A DNA stretch of 64,000 nt from Tessaracoccus antarcticus (GCF_003688855.1 NZ_REFW01000001.1:434001-498000), one strand, 5' to 3'; numbered from the stretch's first letter, positions 9,833 through 18,497 are shown. Program-made: numbers and translations. The notes: a model not told the origin generated them from the letters alone.

Positions 9833-9862
9833 TTGACAAACCGCCCAGAGGGAACTGATACT
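9833..9862 (+). promoter_or_regulatory. Promoter of the arabinoside transport operon
   Basis: TTGACA (9833-9838) and GATACT (9857-9862) are spaced by 18 bases, giving a good -35 and fair -10. The LacI palindrome begins 5 bases downstream, exactly where a repressor would block the start site. Confidence 0.55.
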
Positions 9863-9867
9863 TCTTC

Positions 9868-9892
9868 TACAACGTTTACCTATAACGTTGTA
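9868..9892. promoter_or_regulatory. LacI-type operator, perfect inverted repeat
   Basis: TACAACGTT (9868-9876) and AACGTTGTA (9884-9892) are perfect inverted copies with a 7-base spacer. Each arm contains the self-complementary AACGTT typical of LacI operators, and the two AACGTT centres are 13 bases apart. It may therefore bind two dimers side by side or one extended site. Confidence 0.75.
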
Positions 9893-9966
9893 CACGACTG
9901 GCGGTGACACCGACGCACTCCAGTTCGCGTAGACACCGACGTCCACACGGATAGGAATCCTGCACC

Positions 9967-11304
9967 ATGCGAACCAAGACCATCGCCACACTCAGCGCCG
10001 CGGCACTGGCTGTGGTCACCCTCGGCGCGTGCTCCTCGCCCGGAGCCGCCGAGGCCACCTGCACCAACGAGATCGTCAAGCCCGACGCCACACAGGTCAG
10101 CGTGTGGGCCTGGTACCCCGCGTTCGAGGATGTCGTCGACGCCTTCAACAACAGCCATGACGACGTGCAGATCTGCTGGACCAATGCCGGGCAGGGCAAC
10201 GACGAGTACACCAAGTTCTCCACGTCCATCGAGTCGGGCAGCGGGGCCCCCGACGTCATCATGCTGGAGGCCGAAGTGCTCTCCAGCTTCTCCATCCGCA
10301 AGGCGCTGGTGGACCTCTCCGAGTTCGGTGCCGCCGACGTCAAGGACGACTACACCGAGGGCGCGTGGAAGGACGTCTCCAGCGGGGACGCCGTCTACGC
10401 CATCCCCGTCGACGGCGGCCCCATGGGGATGCTGTACCGCAAGGACCTCCTGGACAAGTACGGGATCGAGCCCCCCACCACGTGGGACGAGTTCGCCGTT
10501 GCCGCCCAGAAGCTGAAGGACGCCGGCGCCCCCGGGGTGCTGGCCAACTTCCCACCCAACGGACGGGCCTTCACCCAGGCGCTGTTCGCACAGGCCGGAT
10601 CACAGCCCTTCGTCTATGACAGCGCAAAGCCGCAGGAGCTGGGCATCGACGTCAACGACGAGGGTTCCAAGAAGGTCCTCAGCTACTGGGAGGACCTCGC
10701 ATCGAAGGACCTGGTGGCCGTCGACGAGGCGTTCACCGCCGACTACAACACCAAGCTCGTGGACGGCACGTACGCCATCTACGTGGCTGCCGCGTGGGGA
10801 CCCGGCTACCTGCAAGGCCTCGAGGGCACACAGGAGGGCGCGGAGTGGCGCGCCGCCCCGGTCCCCCAGTGGGACACGGCCTCCCCCACCCAGATCAACT
10901 GGGGTGGGTCGACGTTTGCCGTGACCGAGCAGGCCAAGGACAAGGAGGCGGCCGCCACCGTCGCGAAGGAGGTCTTCGGCACCGAGGAGGCGTGGAAGAT
11001 CGGCATCGAGAAGGCAGCGCTGTTCCCCCTGTGGCGTCCGATCCTGGAATCCGACTACTTCCGTGACCTGGAGTACCCCTTCTTCGGTGGCCAGCAGATC
11101 AACAACGACGTCTTCCTCGACGCCGCCGCCGGCTACAAGGGCTTCACGTTCAGCCCCTTCCAGAACTACGCCTACGACCAGCTGCAGCAGCAGGTCACAG
11201 CTGTGGTGGTGGATGGCTCCACGACCTCCGACAAGGCCCTGGACGACCTCCAGGCGGCGCTGGAGAAGTACGCGACTGATCAGAGCTTCACCCTCCTCGA
11301 CTGA
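9967..11304 (+). CDS. Sugar ABC transporter, substrate-binding lipoprotein
   Basis: Extracellular solute-binding protein of the carbohydrate uptake CUT1 class, 445 residues. It has a signal peptide with a lipobox ending at Cys22 (VTLGAC), so Lgt should acylate it and anchor it outside the membrane. The mature part has the family 1 binding-protein look (VSVWAWYPAFEDVVDAFN, then PDVIMLEAE). It sits first after the LacI operator, followed by two permeases and a GH51 enzyme. The substrate is inferred to be an arabinose-containing oligosaccharide. No ATPase gene is present; such systems often use a shared MsiK-type ATPase encoded elsewhere. Confidence 0.9.
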   Translation: MRTKTIATLSAAALAVVTLGACSSPGAAEATCTNEIVKPDATQVSVWAWYPAFEDVVDAFNNSHDDVQICWTNAGQGNDEYTKFSTSIESGSGAPDVIMLEAEVLSSFSIRKALVDLSEFGAADVKDDYTEGAWKDVSSGDAVYAIPVDGGPMGMLYRKDLLDKYGIEPPTTWDEFAVAAQKLKDAGAPGVLANFPPNGRAFTQALFAQAGSQPFVYDSAKPQELGIDVNDEGSKKVLSYWEDLASKDLVAVDEAFTADYNTKLVDGTYAIYVAAAWGPGYLQGLEGTQEGAEWRAAPVPQWDTASPTQINWGGSTFAVTEQAKDKEAAATVAKEVFGTEEAWKIGIEKAALFPLWRPILESDYFRDLEYPFFGGQQINNDVFLDAAAGYKGFTFSPFQNYAYDQLQQQVTAVVVDGSTTSDKALDDLQAALEKYATDQSFTLLD

Positions 11305-11309
11305 CTTCG

Positions 11310-11343
11310 TGGCGGGTCGTCGTGACTCACGACGACCCGCCAC
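11310..11343 (+). terminator. Intra-operon hairpin after the binding-protein gene
   Basis: GTGGCGGGTCGTC and GACGACCCGCCAC are perfect 13-base inverted arms around a short loop, just after the binding-protein stop codon. There is no T-run. Such structures stabilise the upstream message or partly terminate, giving excess binding protein over permease. Confidence 0.6.
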
Positions 11344-11361
11344 CCACGGAAAGAAATCGCC

Positions 11362-12291
11362 ATGACCACGCACGTCATCGAGGCTGTGGACGCTCCCCGT
11401 CGCACACGCCGCAGCGGTATCGAACGCCGGCAACAGGTCGGCTGGCTCTTCATCACCCCCTTCCTCATCGTCTTCGCGGTGTTCCTCGTCTTCCCGCTCG
11501 GATACGCCTTCACCATGAGCCTGTCCAGCTCCACACTCGCCGGCGGCACACAGTTCGTCGGCGCCGACAACTACGTCAAGGCCTTCACGGATCCGCTCTT
11601 TCTGGGTGGGATCCGGCGAGTCGCACTCTTCGCCATCATCATGATCCCGACGCAGCTCGGCATCGCCATGCTGGCGGCCCTGGTCATCGACTCCCTGTCC
11701 ACCTGGGTGTCCAAGCTCTCCCGCCTGCTGATGTTCGCGCCCTACGCCATCCCCGTGGTCATCGGTGCCCTCATGTGGAGCTTCCTCTACAGCCCACGGT
11801 TCGGGCCCGCGGCCACGCTGTTCGACCTCGTGGGGCTCCAGACACCCAACTTTCTCGCCGCCGGATCCATCTTCGGCAGTCTCGTGAACGTGGTCACCTG
11901 GCAGTGGTCCGGTTACTACATGATCGTCATCTACGCCTCCCTGCGTGCCATTGACCCCGCCATATACGAGGCAGCCCGCATCGACGGGGCCGGTGGCCTG
12001 CAGATCGCCACCAGGATCAAGTTGCCCATGATCTCGTCGTCGATGGTGATGGTCATCACGTTCGCGCTCATCGGCACGCTGCAGTTCTTCACCGAGCCCA
12101 CCGTGCTCCGCAGCATCGCCTCCGGCTCGCTGCCACCCGAGTACACGCCCAACATGTATGCCTACGCGCTGGCGTTCAGCTACAGCCAGTTCAATTACGC
12201 CGCCACCATCGCGTTCTCCCTGGGCATCCTCGTGTTCATCGGCTCGTTCGGATTCCTGTTCCTGACTCGCAAGCAGAGCGGACTGAAATGA
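11362..12291 (+). CDS. Sugar ABC transporter permease (MalF type)
   Basis: Integral membrane subunit of 309 residues with six predicted helices. The EAA loop reads YEAARIDGAGGLQIATRIKL (about residues 202-221), the contact site for the ATPase. The N-terminus is basic and cytoplasmic (RRTRRSGIERRQQ). The start at 11362 follows a GAAAG ribosome site. The intergenic space before it contains a GGCGGGTCGTC/GACGACCCGCC inverted repeat, possibly an attenuator that sets binding protein above permease levels. It overlaps the next permease by 4 bases. Confidence 0.92.
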   Translation: MTTHVIEAVDAPRRTRRSGIERRQQVGWLFITPFLIVFAVFLVFPLGYAFTMSLSSSTLAGGTQFVGADNYVKAFTDPLFLGGIRRVALFAIIMIPTQLGIAMLAALVIDSLSTWVSKLSRLLMFAPYAIPVVIGALMWSFLYSPRFGPAATLFDLVGLQTPNFLAAGSIFGSLVNVVTWQWSGYYMIVIYASLRAIDPAIYEAARIDGAGGLQIATRIKLPMISSSMVMVITFALIGTLQFFTEPTVLRSIASGSLPPEYTPNMYAYALAFSYSQFNYAATIAFSLGILVFIGSFGFLFLTRKQSGLK

Positions 12292-13178
12292 CCACCACCA
12301 CCCTGACCACGCCTCGTCCGCACGCCCGTGCCCGGGAGGGCGGACGACGCCTCGGCTCCCACGCACTGCTCGTCGTCCTCGCCCTGTACTTCATCATCCC
12401 CATCTGGTGGCTGGTGGTGGCAGCCACCAAGAGCACCGGCAGCCTGTTCTCCTCGCCAGCCTTCTGGTTCGACAACCCAGCAGCGTTCTTCACCAACGTC
12501 GCCGGTTTGTTCGAGCACCAGGGGGGCATCTACTGGCAGTGGCTCGCCAACTCCTTCGTCTACGCCTTCACCGCGGGCATCGGGGCCACCGTGATCGCCG
12601 TGCTTGCCGGGTACGGGTTTGCCAAGTACCGGTTCAGGGGACGTGGCTTCGTCTTCGGCATGATCCTCGGCTCGGTCATGGTGCCACTCACAGCCCTCGT
12701 CATCCCCACGTTCATGCTCCTGAGCCAGTACGGGCTCATCAACACCGCCTGGGCGGTCATCCTGCCCTCGCTGCTGAACCCGTTCGGCGTCTACCTGATG
12801 CGCGTCTACATCCAGGATGCGGTGCCGGACGAACTGATGGAGGCCGCCCGCATCGACGGTGCAGGTGAGGTCAAGACCTTCATCACCATCGTGGTGCCGC
12901 TCCTGAAACCAGCCATCGTCACGGTCCTCCTGTTGTCCGTCGTGGGCACCTGGAACAACTTCTTCCTGCCACTGGCCGTCCTGACCAACCCGGACCTGCT
13001 CCCGGTGACGGTCGGTCTCAACAGGTGGCTGGCGCTCTCCAACGCGGGAGCCGGAGGCGAGCAGGTCTGGAACCTCATCACCTCAGGGGCCTTCATCTCC
13101 GTCGTGCCGCTGCTGCTGTCGTTCCTGTTCCTGCAGCGCTACTGGCAGGGCGGCCTGACGATCGGCAGCATCAAGTGA
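12288..13178 (+). CDS. Sugar ABC transporter permease (MalG type)
   Basis: Second membrane subunit, 296 residues, six helices, with the EAA loop MEAARIDGAGEVKTFITIVV (about residues 184-203). It overlaps the MalF-type gene by 4 bases. Together with the binding lipoprotein and an ATPase supplied from elsewhere it should import the arabinoside. Confidence 0.92.
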   Translation: MTTTTLTTPRPHARAREGGRRLGSHALLVVLALYFIIPIWWLVVAATKSTGSLFSSPAFWFDNPAAFFTNVAGLFEHQGGIYWQWLANSFVYAFTAGIGATVIAVLAGYGFAKYRFRGRGFVFGMILGSVMVPLTALVIPTFMLLSQYGLINTAWAVILPSLLNPFGVYLMRVYIQDAVPDELMEAARIDGAGEVKTFITIVVPLLKPAIVTVLLLSVVGTWNNFFLPLAVLTNPDLLPVTVGLNRWLALSNAGAGGEQVWNLITSGAFISVVPLLLSFLFLQRYWQGGLTIGSIK

Positions 13179-13231
13179 CCCACACCAGCACGTCGCGCAG
13201 CAACCACCCACCGCTAGAGAAAGCAGCAGTC

Positions 13232-14743
13232 ATGCACTCCGCCCATCTGACCGTCGACCCCCACTTCACGGTCGGGAAGATACAGCGACAGTTGTTCGGC
13301 GGCTTCGTCGAACACCTCGGGAGGCACGTCTACGACGGCATCCACGAGCCCGGCCATCCACGCGCAGACGCTGACGGTTTCCGCACCGACGTGGTGGAAC
13401 TGGTGCGCGAGCTGGGTGTCTCCACGATCCGCTACCCCGGCGGCAACTTCGTCTCGGGGTTCAAGTGGGAGGACTCCGTGGGCCCGGTCGCTGAGCGTCC
13501 GCGCAGACTGGACCTTGCCTGGCACTCCACGGAGACCAACGAGGTGGGCCTCCACGAGTTCCAGACATGGCTGGACAAGGTGGGCAGCGAGCTGATGCTG
13601 GCGGTCAACCTGGGGACCCGCGGTACGCAGGAGGCCATTGACCTGTTGGAGTACACCAACATTGCCAGCGGAACCGCTCTCTCCCAGAGACGCATCGACA
13701 ACGGGCGCACCGACCCGTTCGGCGTCACGATGTGGTGCCTCGGCAACGAGATGGACGGGCCCTGGCAGTTGGGCCACCGGTCCGCTGACGACTACGGAAA
13801 AATCGCCTCACGCACTGCGAAGGCCATGAGGCAGCTGGACCCGGACATCGAGCTCGTCGTGTGCGGTTCGTCGTCGGCGGCCATGCCCACCTTCGGCGAG
13901 TGGGAACGCGTCGTGCTCACGCACACCTATGAGGACGTCGACTACATCTCGTGCCACGCCTACTACGAGGAGACCGACGGCGATCTCGGCAGCTTCCTCG
14001 CCTCGTCGGTTGACATGGACCGTTTCATCGAGTCCGTGGTGGCCACCGCCGACCACGTCAAGGCGGTCCTCCGCAGTGACAAGACCATCAACATCTCGTT
14101 CGACGAGTGGAACGTCTGGTACCTCTCACGGTTCCGCAACGTCGACAAGATCGAGGGGGTCGACAACTGGCCAATCGCCCCTCGCCTCCTGGAGGACGTC
14201 TATTCCGTCGCGGACGCCGTCGTGTTCGGCAACCTGATGATCTCGCTACTGCGCCACGCGGACCGGGTGACGAGCGCGTCGCTGGCTCAGCTCGTCAACG
14301 TGATCGCGCCCATCATGACCGAACCGGGCGGCCCCGCCTGGCGGCAGAGCACGTTCTTCCCCTTCTCCATCACGTCGCGACTGGCCCAGGGTGAGGCACT
14401 GCGACTCGAACTCAAGACGCCGACCTACGAGACCGCCGAGTACGGTGAGGTACCACTCGTCGACGCCGTCGCCACGCATGACGGGGACACGAAACGCAGC
14501 GCCCTGTTCCTCGTGAACCGCAGCCAGGACCAGAGCGTCGAGCTCACGGTGGACATCCGGGCGCTCGGCGACGTGAGTGTTCTGGAGCAGCACACCCTCA
14601 GCGATGCCGACGTGTACGCCAAGAACACCCTGAACGACCGTGAACGCGTGGGCGTTGACTCCACTCCCAACCACGAGATCGTGGACGGGACCATCACCGT
14701 GGTCCTGCCCCCCGTGTCCTGGAGTGCCCTCGCCCTCGGGTGA
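13232..14743 (+). CDS. GH51 alpha-L-arabinofuranosidase
   Basis: About 503 residues from the ATG at 13232; the open frame extends up to 13025 but that part overlaps the permease gene. GH51 enzymes remove terminal arabinofuranose from arabinan, arabinoxylan or their oligosaccharides with retention. Visible marks are the N-terminal GGFVEHLGRHVYDGI, IRYPGGNFVSGFKWEDSVGP, MWCLGNEMDGPWQ (acid/base Glu in GNE) and INISFDEWNVWY (nucleophile Glu). There is no signal peptide, so it acts in the cytoplasm on imported oligosaccharides, matching the transporter just upstream. It is the last gene of the operon. Confidence 0.95.
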   Translation: MHSAHLTVDPHFTVGKIQRQLFGGFVEHLGRHVYDGIHEPGHPRADADGFRTDVVELVRELGVSTIRYPGGNFVSGFKWEDSVGPVAERPRRLDLAWHSTETNEVGLHEFQTWLDKVGSELMLAVNLGTRGTQEAIDLLEYTNIASGTALSQRRIDNGRTDPFGVTMWCLGNEMDGPWQLGHRSADDYGKIASRTAKAMRQLDPDIELVVCGSSSAAMPTFGEWERVVLTHTYEDVDYISCHAYYEETDGDLGSFLASSVDMDRFIESVVATADHVKAVLRSDKTINISFDEWNVWYLSRFRNVDKIEGVDNWPIAPRLLEDVYSVADAVVFGNLMISLLRHADRVTSASLAQLVNVIAPIMTEPGGPAWRQSTFFPFSITSRLAQGEALRLELKTPTYETAEYGEVPLVDAVATHDGDTKRSALFLVNRSQDQSVELTVDIRALGDVSVLEQHTLSDADVYAKNTLNDRERVGVDSTPNHEIVDGTITVVLPPVSWSALALG

Positions 14744-14750
14744 CATGGGA

Positions 14751-14792
14751 AACGCCAGGGACCGGCAGCCTCAGCTGCCGGTCCCTGGCGTT
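14751..14792. terminator. Bidirectional terminator with a 19-bp perfect stem
   Basis: AACGCCAGGGACCGGCAGC is followed by a 4-base loop and its exact reverse complement. It lies between the end of the arabinofuranosidase gene and the end of the convergent lipoprotein gene. The arms start with AA and end with TT, so it can serve both directions. Confidence 0.85.
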
Positions 14793-14810
14793 GTGCGTGG
14801 TGCTAGTGAC

Positions 14811-15518
14811 TCAGAGTTCAGCGCAGGCCGGCACCTGGGCGCCGACGGATGCCAGGACGGTGTCGTCGAGGTTGGACAGGCCGAAGTCGCCGCCGCCGGC
14901 GGAGACGACGGAGGCCTCGGTGGCGTTGACAACCTTGAGGAGCTCGGCCTCGGTGGCGTAGGTGCCGGCCGCAACGGTCTCGGAGCCCTGCGTGTACACC
15001 GCGCCCACCTCATCGACGGCGCTCGTGGATGAGGCGGCGAAGGCGTCCGCGTTCTCGAAGTTCATGGCTGTGTCCAGGGCAGCGAGGGCCTGCCCCGTCT
15101 CTGTGAAGCTTCCACCGATGCTCTGGTACGTGGTGACCACCGTGTCGGTGACCTCACCAATGGCCATGCCCGTGGTGTCCGGGCCCGCGAATGACGTTGC
15201 CTTGGCCACGCCGGTGCAGAAGGCACCGAACCACGCCACGCCTGCGGCGTTCAGTTCTTCACCCTCAAGCGGGCCGGTGGTGACCGGCTCGCGCGTGGTG
15301 CTGGCCTTGGGCGCCGCGCTCTCCTCGGCGATAGGGGACTCCTCCGGAGTCGCCTCCTCGGTGGTCATCTCCTCGGTGGGCGCAACGGTTTCGGACGCCT
15401 CGACGGTGGGCGACGGGGCGGGCGTTTCTTCAGCGTCCGACCCCCCGCATGCGGTCAGGAGAAGGGCGGAGGCAGCAGCGGCTGCGGCCAGGGCACGGGC
15501 GCGGGGGGAAATAATCAC
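14811..15518 (-). CDS. Secreted lipoprotein of unknown function
   Basis: About 235 residues from a GTG at 15518; the frame is open to 15680 but the signal peptide begins here. A positive n-region, a poly-Ala hydrophobic core and the lipobox LLTAC (Cys24) mark an exported lipoprotein. A Thr/Glu/Pro-rich linker (EETPAPSPTVEASE onward) leads to a roughly 140-residue alpha-helical domain beginning near AGVAWFGAFCTGVAKATSF and ending ...VPACAEL. The two Cys could form a disulfide. I do not recognise the domain. Confidence 0.75.
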   Translation of the reverse strand: MIISPRARALAAAAAASALLLTACGGSDAEETPAPSPTVEASETVAPTEEMTTEEATPEESPIAEESAAPKASTTREPVTTGPLEGEELNAAGVAWFGAFCTGVAKATSFAGPDTTGMAIGEVTDTVVTTYQSIGGSFTETGQALAALDTAMNFENADAFAASSTSAVDEVGAVYTQGSETVAAGTYATEAELLKVVNATEASVVSAGGGDFGLSNLDDTVLASVGAQVPACAEL

Positions 15519-15858
15519 GTGCTCAGGGTACGTGTCGGTGGGTGCAGAAGCGATCTGAGCGCCATCGGGCGGGACTTTTCCACACCAGACCCTCTCCATG
15601 GCTTCTCGCTGACGGGGGACACGTGCGGACTGGGAAAAAGACTCTGAGATATTCACAGGCCACGCCTGCATTGTTGTCAACAGGGATGTTCACAACTGTG
15701 GACAAACTCCCGCCTCGCGGGTTCCAAGTGACTTCCACTAGGCATGACGTGTCGAAAGCATGTTGTCCACAGTTTCGGGGCGGGCGTGGACAACTTCACT
15801 ACGGCAGCGATTCGGAGGTTGCGAATCCCTCAGGTTTCGTGCTACCACCACATCGCCA
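15519..15858. other. 340-base gap with a cluster of DnaA-box-like sites
   Basis: No gene is seen. The stretch contains TTTTCCACA (15576-15584), TTGTCAACAG (15674-15683), CTGTGGACAA (15696-15705), TTGTCCACAG (15763-15772) and CGTGGACAA (15785-15793). Two are exact matches to the actinobacterial DnaA box TTGTCCACA, one on each strand. Two more look-alikes (TTCTCCACAG, TTTTCCACAG) lie just inside the 3' end of lgt at 15903 and 15923. This may be a DnaA titration or regulatory locus; no dnaA, dnaN or gyrB lies near, so I do not call it oriC. Confidence 0.45.
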
Positions 15859-16848
15859 TCAAGGCGACGAGGAGGCGTTCGTTGCCTCACCGTTCGCCAG
15901 CTTCTCCACAGATTCGTCGTCGTTTTCCACAGACGCGTTCGAGGATCGCTCCTCGTCCGTCTCAGACTCAGCTTTCGGCGAAGCCGCAGCAACATCCTCG
16001 TCTGCCAGCAGGACTCCCGCCTCAACGTCGGAGATGGCGCGTCGTTGGAACCACAGCCAGAGGGCCACACCCACCACGACCATGGGGGCCGACAACCACT
16101 GCCCCATGCTCCATCCCAGCGAGAGGAAACCGAGGTAGGCGTCGGGCTCCCGCCAGAACTCCACGATGAACCGGAAGGCGCCGTACCCGATGAGGAAGGC
16201 GGCTGCCACCTGGCCGCGGTAGCGCGGCTTGCGGGCGTAGAACCAGAGCAGAACGAACAGCAGCAAACCCTCCAACAGGGCCTGGTACAGCTGCGAGGGG
16301 TGGCGGGGGACGTCGCCGCCTGTCGGGAAGATCATGGCCCACGGCAGGTCAGCCGGGGCGGGGCGGCCCCAGAGCTCACCGTTGATGAAGTTACCGATGC
16401 GCCCGAACATGAGGCCCATGGGCACGGCTGGCGCCAGGAAGTCCGCGACCTGCCAGAACGGGCGACCCATCCTCCACGCGAAGATTCCCACTGCCACCAC
16501 CACACCGATGGCGCCGCCATGGAAACTCATTCCGCCGTCCCACAGCCGAAGGATGGCCAACGGGTCAGCCAGATAGTCCAGCGGCTTGTAGAACACCACG
16601 TAGCCCAGACGTCCGCCGATGATCACGCCAGCTACCGCCGCAAGGAGGAGGTCCTCGATGTCGGTGGGCGACCATGCCTTCGGGGTGGTGATTGAGCGGA
16701 AGGGCTCGTGGTGCAGGCGGCGTCGCATCAGCCAGTACCCCACGGCAAAGCCCAGGAGATACATGATCGCGTACCAGTGGAGCTTCAACCCGAACAGATT
16801 GACGGCCACTGGGTTGATGTCGGGGAACGTGAGGACGAGGGGCACCAT
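15859..16848 (-). CDS. lgt: Phosphatidylglycerol-prolipoprotein diacylglyceryl transferase
   Basis: Lgt (EC 2.5.1.145) moves diacylglycerol from phosphatidylglycerol to the lipobox Cys of exported prolipoproteins, in the cytoplasmic membrane. It has 329 residues from the ATG at 16848; the frame is open to 17004 but this would run into the tRNA. Family marks are LHWYAIMYLLGF, the MSFHGGAIG motif, the signature GRIGNFINGELWGRP and a late RHPSQLYQALLEG. A C-terminal tail of about 55 acidic and Ser-rich residues (ADEDVAAASPKAE...) is outside the enzyme core, as seen in other actinobacteria. It would modify the lipoproteins encoded in this window. Confidence 0.95.
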   Translation of the reverse strand: MVPLVLTFPDINPVAVNLFGLKLHWYAIMYLLGFAVGYWLMRRRLHHEPFRSITTPKAWSPTDIEDLLLAAVAGVIIGGRLGYVVFYKPLDYLADPLAILRLWDGGMSFHGGAIGVVVAVGIFAWRMGRPFWQVADFLAPAVPMGLMFGRIGNFINGELWGRPAPADLPWAMIFPTGGDVPRHPSQLYQALLEGLLLFVLLWFYARKPRYRGQVAAAFLIGYGAFRFIVEFWREPDAYLGFLSLGWSMGQWLSAPMVVVGVALWLWFQRRAISDVEAGVLLADEDVAAASPKAESETDEERSSNASVENDDESVEKLANGEATNASSSP

Positions 16849-16997
16849 GGCCCAAGCATTACACCTGCCGGGAGATGGGCCGAATGGCGTTGCAGTATTC
16901 CGGTTGGCCTGAGACACCCGATGCAGCTCCACCCACACCCTTGGGCCAGTTTCACCACCGGGGCACCCTCTGGGTATGCTGGTCCGGCTGTGACTTC

Positions 16998-17070
16998 GGG
17001 GCATTAACTCAATTGGTAGAGTGCCACCTTTGCAAGGTGGAAGTTAGGGGTTCGAGTCCCCTATGCTCCA
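16998..17070 (+). tRNA. tRNA-Ala (anticodon UGC)
   Basis: A 73-base cloverleaf is visible: acceptor GGGGCAT pairing with ATGCTCC, D arm CTC/GAG, anticodon stem CCACC/GGTGG with loop TTTGCAA (anticodon TGC), T arm AGGGG-TTCGAGT-CCCCT, and discriminator A. CCA is not encoded as a complete tail. Its 3' end is the attachment site of the adjoining element. Confidence 0.95.
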
Positions 17071-17074
17071 CAAC
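17048..17074 (+). repeat. attL: tRNA-Ala 3' end direct repeat
   Basis: The 27 bases start at GGGTTCGAGTCC in the T arm and end at CACAAC, four bases past the tRNA. They recur exactly at 49126-49152. Similarity continues less perfectly for about 200 bases after both copies, into the integrase genes. Confidence 0.85.
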
Positions 17075-17178
17075 TCCGAACCCGCGTTTCACAAGGCGAA
17101 ATCGCCGCAAAATACGTAGTCAGCAGCGTTTGAGCATGCGACAGACTGCGCCACACCCCGCCACTGGATGCCACGAAT

Positions 17179-17240
17179 TGGGCTCAGACTGGGCTCAAAA
17201 AGGCGCATAATGGGCTCAGATTGGGCTCACCGTGGGCTCA
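17179..17240 (+). repeat. Five phased TGGGCTCA repeats before the integrase gene
   Basis: TGGGCTCA occurs at 17179, 17190, 17211, 17222 and 17233. The steps are 11, 21, 11 and 11 bases, close to whole helical turns, so all copies face the same side of DNA. This is the expected layout of integrase arm-type or excisionase sites, and it also places them over the integrase promoter. One further copy lies at 49070-49077 near attR, and one exact plus one variant copy after the attR relic (49257-49275). Confidence 0.7.
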
Positions 17241-17266
17241 AGTTCTGAGCTCTGGACGAGGCAGCC

Positions 17267-18442
17267 ATGGCAGCAGGCAGACAGATCAGGCTCCCCAGCG
17301 GCGTGCGCATCAACAACGGCGCGTATCAGGTTCGTTACCTCGGACCCGACGGAAAACGCCACTCGAAGACCTTCACGCACCTCGAGGACGCCAAGTATTG
17401 GCACGCGGTAGAACGTCGGATGATCGACCAGGGCGAGTGGACTCCCCCGGCGATGCGCGAGCGCAAGAAGAGCGCCGCCGCCCTCACCGTCTCCGAGTGG
17501 GCGGAGCAGCGGATCCACGCCTGGTCGACCCGTTCACGGTCGCCAATCGTCGGGAGCACGGTCGAGGACTACAGGCGGGCCTTCCGGCTGAGGATCGAAG
17601 CCGCCCTCGGCGACGTCCCTGTCTCTCTCCTGACTCCGGCCAAAGTCCGTAGCTGGCACGAGGGCCTGCCCGATACCCCGACGATCAACGGGAAGTCCTA
17701 CGACCTGTTGAAGCACCTGATGAACGACGCCATCAACGACGAACTGATCGCCACCAACCCCTGCCGGATCGTCGGCGCGGGCAAACCACGGGCAAAGGGC
17801 GCCGCCGAGGCCTTGAGTGCACAGGAGGTGGGGCCATACCTCGACGCGGTGGAGAAGTATTACCGACCAGCCCTGGCAGTCGCCGTGCTGGGTGGTCTCC
17901 GGTCTGGGGAGATTCGCGGATTGCGCCGCCGTGATCTCGACATGGAGGAGGGCTCCGTCCGCATCGCCGGAGCCATCCGACGAGAGCAGGTGGCGGAGGG
18001 CGAGTACAAGCGCACCTACACCGACACAAAGACACCCGCCGGCAGGCGGGTCGTCTACCTGCCCGCCACTGTCCTGGACTACCTCGGACCCTGGCTCGAG
18101 ACGCGCGCATTCGAACCAGACGACCTCCTCTTCCCTGCTCGACGAACGCGGAAGACGATGAACGAGACAGTTCTGGCCTCAGCCCACCGTCGCGCCGCCA
18201 AGATCATCGGCCGACCCACCCTGACCCTCCACAACCTGAGAGCGACAGCTGCCACATTGGCCAAGCAGGCGGGCATGACCGATCGTGAGGTTCAGCGTCG
18301 CTTCGGCCATACAACCGCCGCGATGGCGAACCTGTATCAAGTGCCCGAACTCCAGAGGGATAAATCGGGCGCAGCGATGATCGACTCTCTGCTCAACACC
18401 CATCCCATCCACACACCGAAGCGGGATCACACCAACGGGTAA
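17267..18442 (+). CDS. int: Tyrosine site-specific integrase
   Basis: 391-residue phage-type integrase. The N-terminal part (about 1-60) is an AP2-like arm-binding domain (GVRINNGAYQVRYLGPDGKR), then a SAM-like core-binding domain (about 75-175), then the catalytic domain. The catalytic residues are visible: Arg in GLRSGEIRG (about 210), Lys in YTDTKTPAG (about 253), HNLR (about 321-324), His in FGHTT (about 346) and Tyr in NLYQ (about 355). It is located directly after tRNA-Ala, the target. A truncated relative lies beyond attR. It excises and integrates the island, probably with the small DNA-binding protein at 38463. Confidence 0.95.
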   Translation: MAAGRQIRLPSGVRINNGAYQVRYLGPDGKRHSKTFTHLEDAKYWHAVERRMIDQGEWTPPAMRERKKSAAALTVSEWAEQRIHAWSTRSRSPIVGSTVEDYRRAFRLRIEAALGDVPVSLLTPAKVRSWHEGLPDTPTINGKSYDLLKHLMNDAINDELIATNPCRIVGAGKPRAKGAAEALSAQEVGPYLDAVEKYYRPALAVAVLGGLRSGEIRGLRRRDLDMEEGSVRIAGAIRREQVAEGEYKRTYTDTKTPAGRRVVYLPATVLDYLGPWLETRAFEPDDLLFPARRTRKTMNETVLASAHRRAAKIIGRPTLTLHNLRATAATLAKQAGMTDREVQRRFGHTTAAMANLYQVPELQRDKSGAAMIDSLLNTHPIHTPKRDHTNG

Positions 18443-18497
18443 TGGCATCGGCTGCTCTGGGCCACCCTGTACCCAGACGTACGGAAGGAACAGTCCC

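Noticed and set aside
10600..12366. 588-codon antisense open frame across the sugar transporter genes
   Set aside because: It mirrors the codon pattern of real GC-rich genes on the other strand, is low in hydrophobic order and rich in His/Asp/Gly, and has no ribosome site.
13025..13231. Upstream extension of the GH51 gene
   Set aside because: Overlaps the permease gene in another frame and the enzyme family starts at MHSAHL (13232).
15570..15935. Chromosomal origin of replication
   Set aside because: DnaA boxes are present, but no dnaA, dnaN, recF or gyrB neighbours and no clear AT-rich unwinding element.
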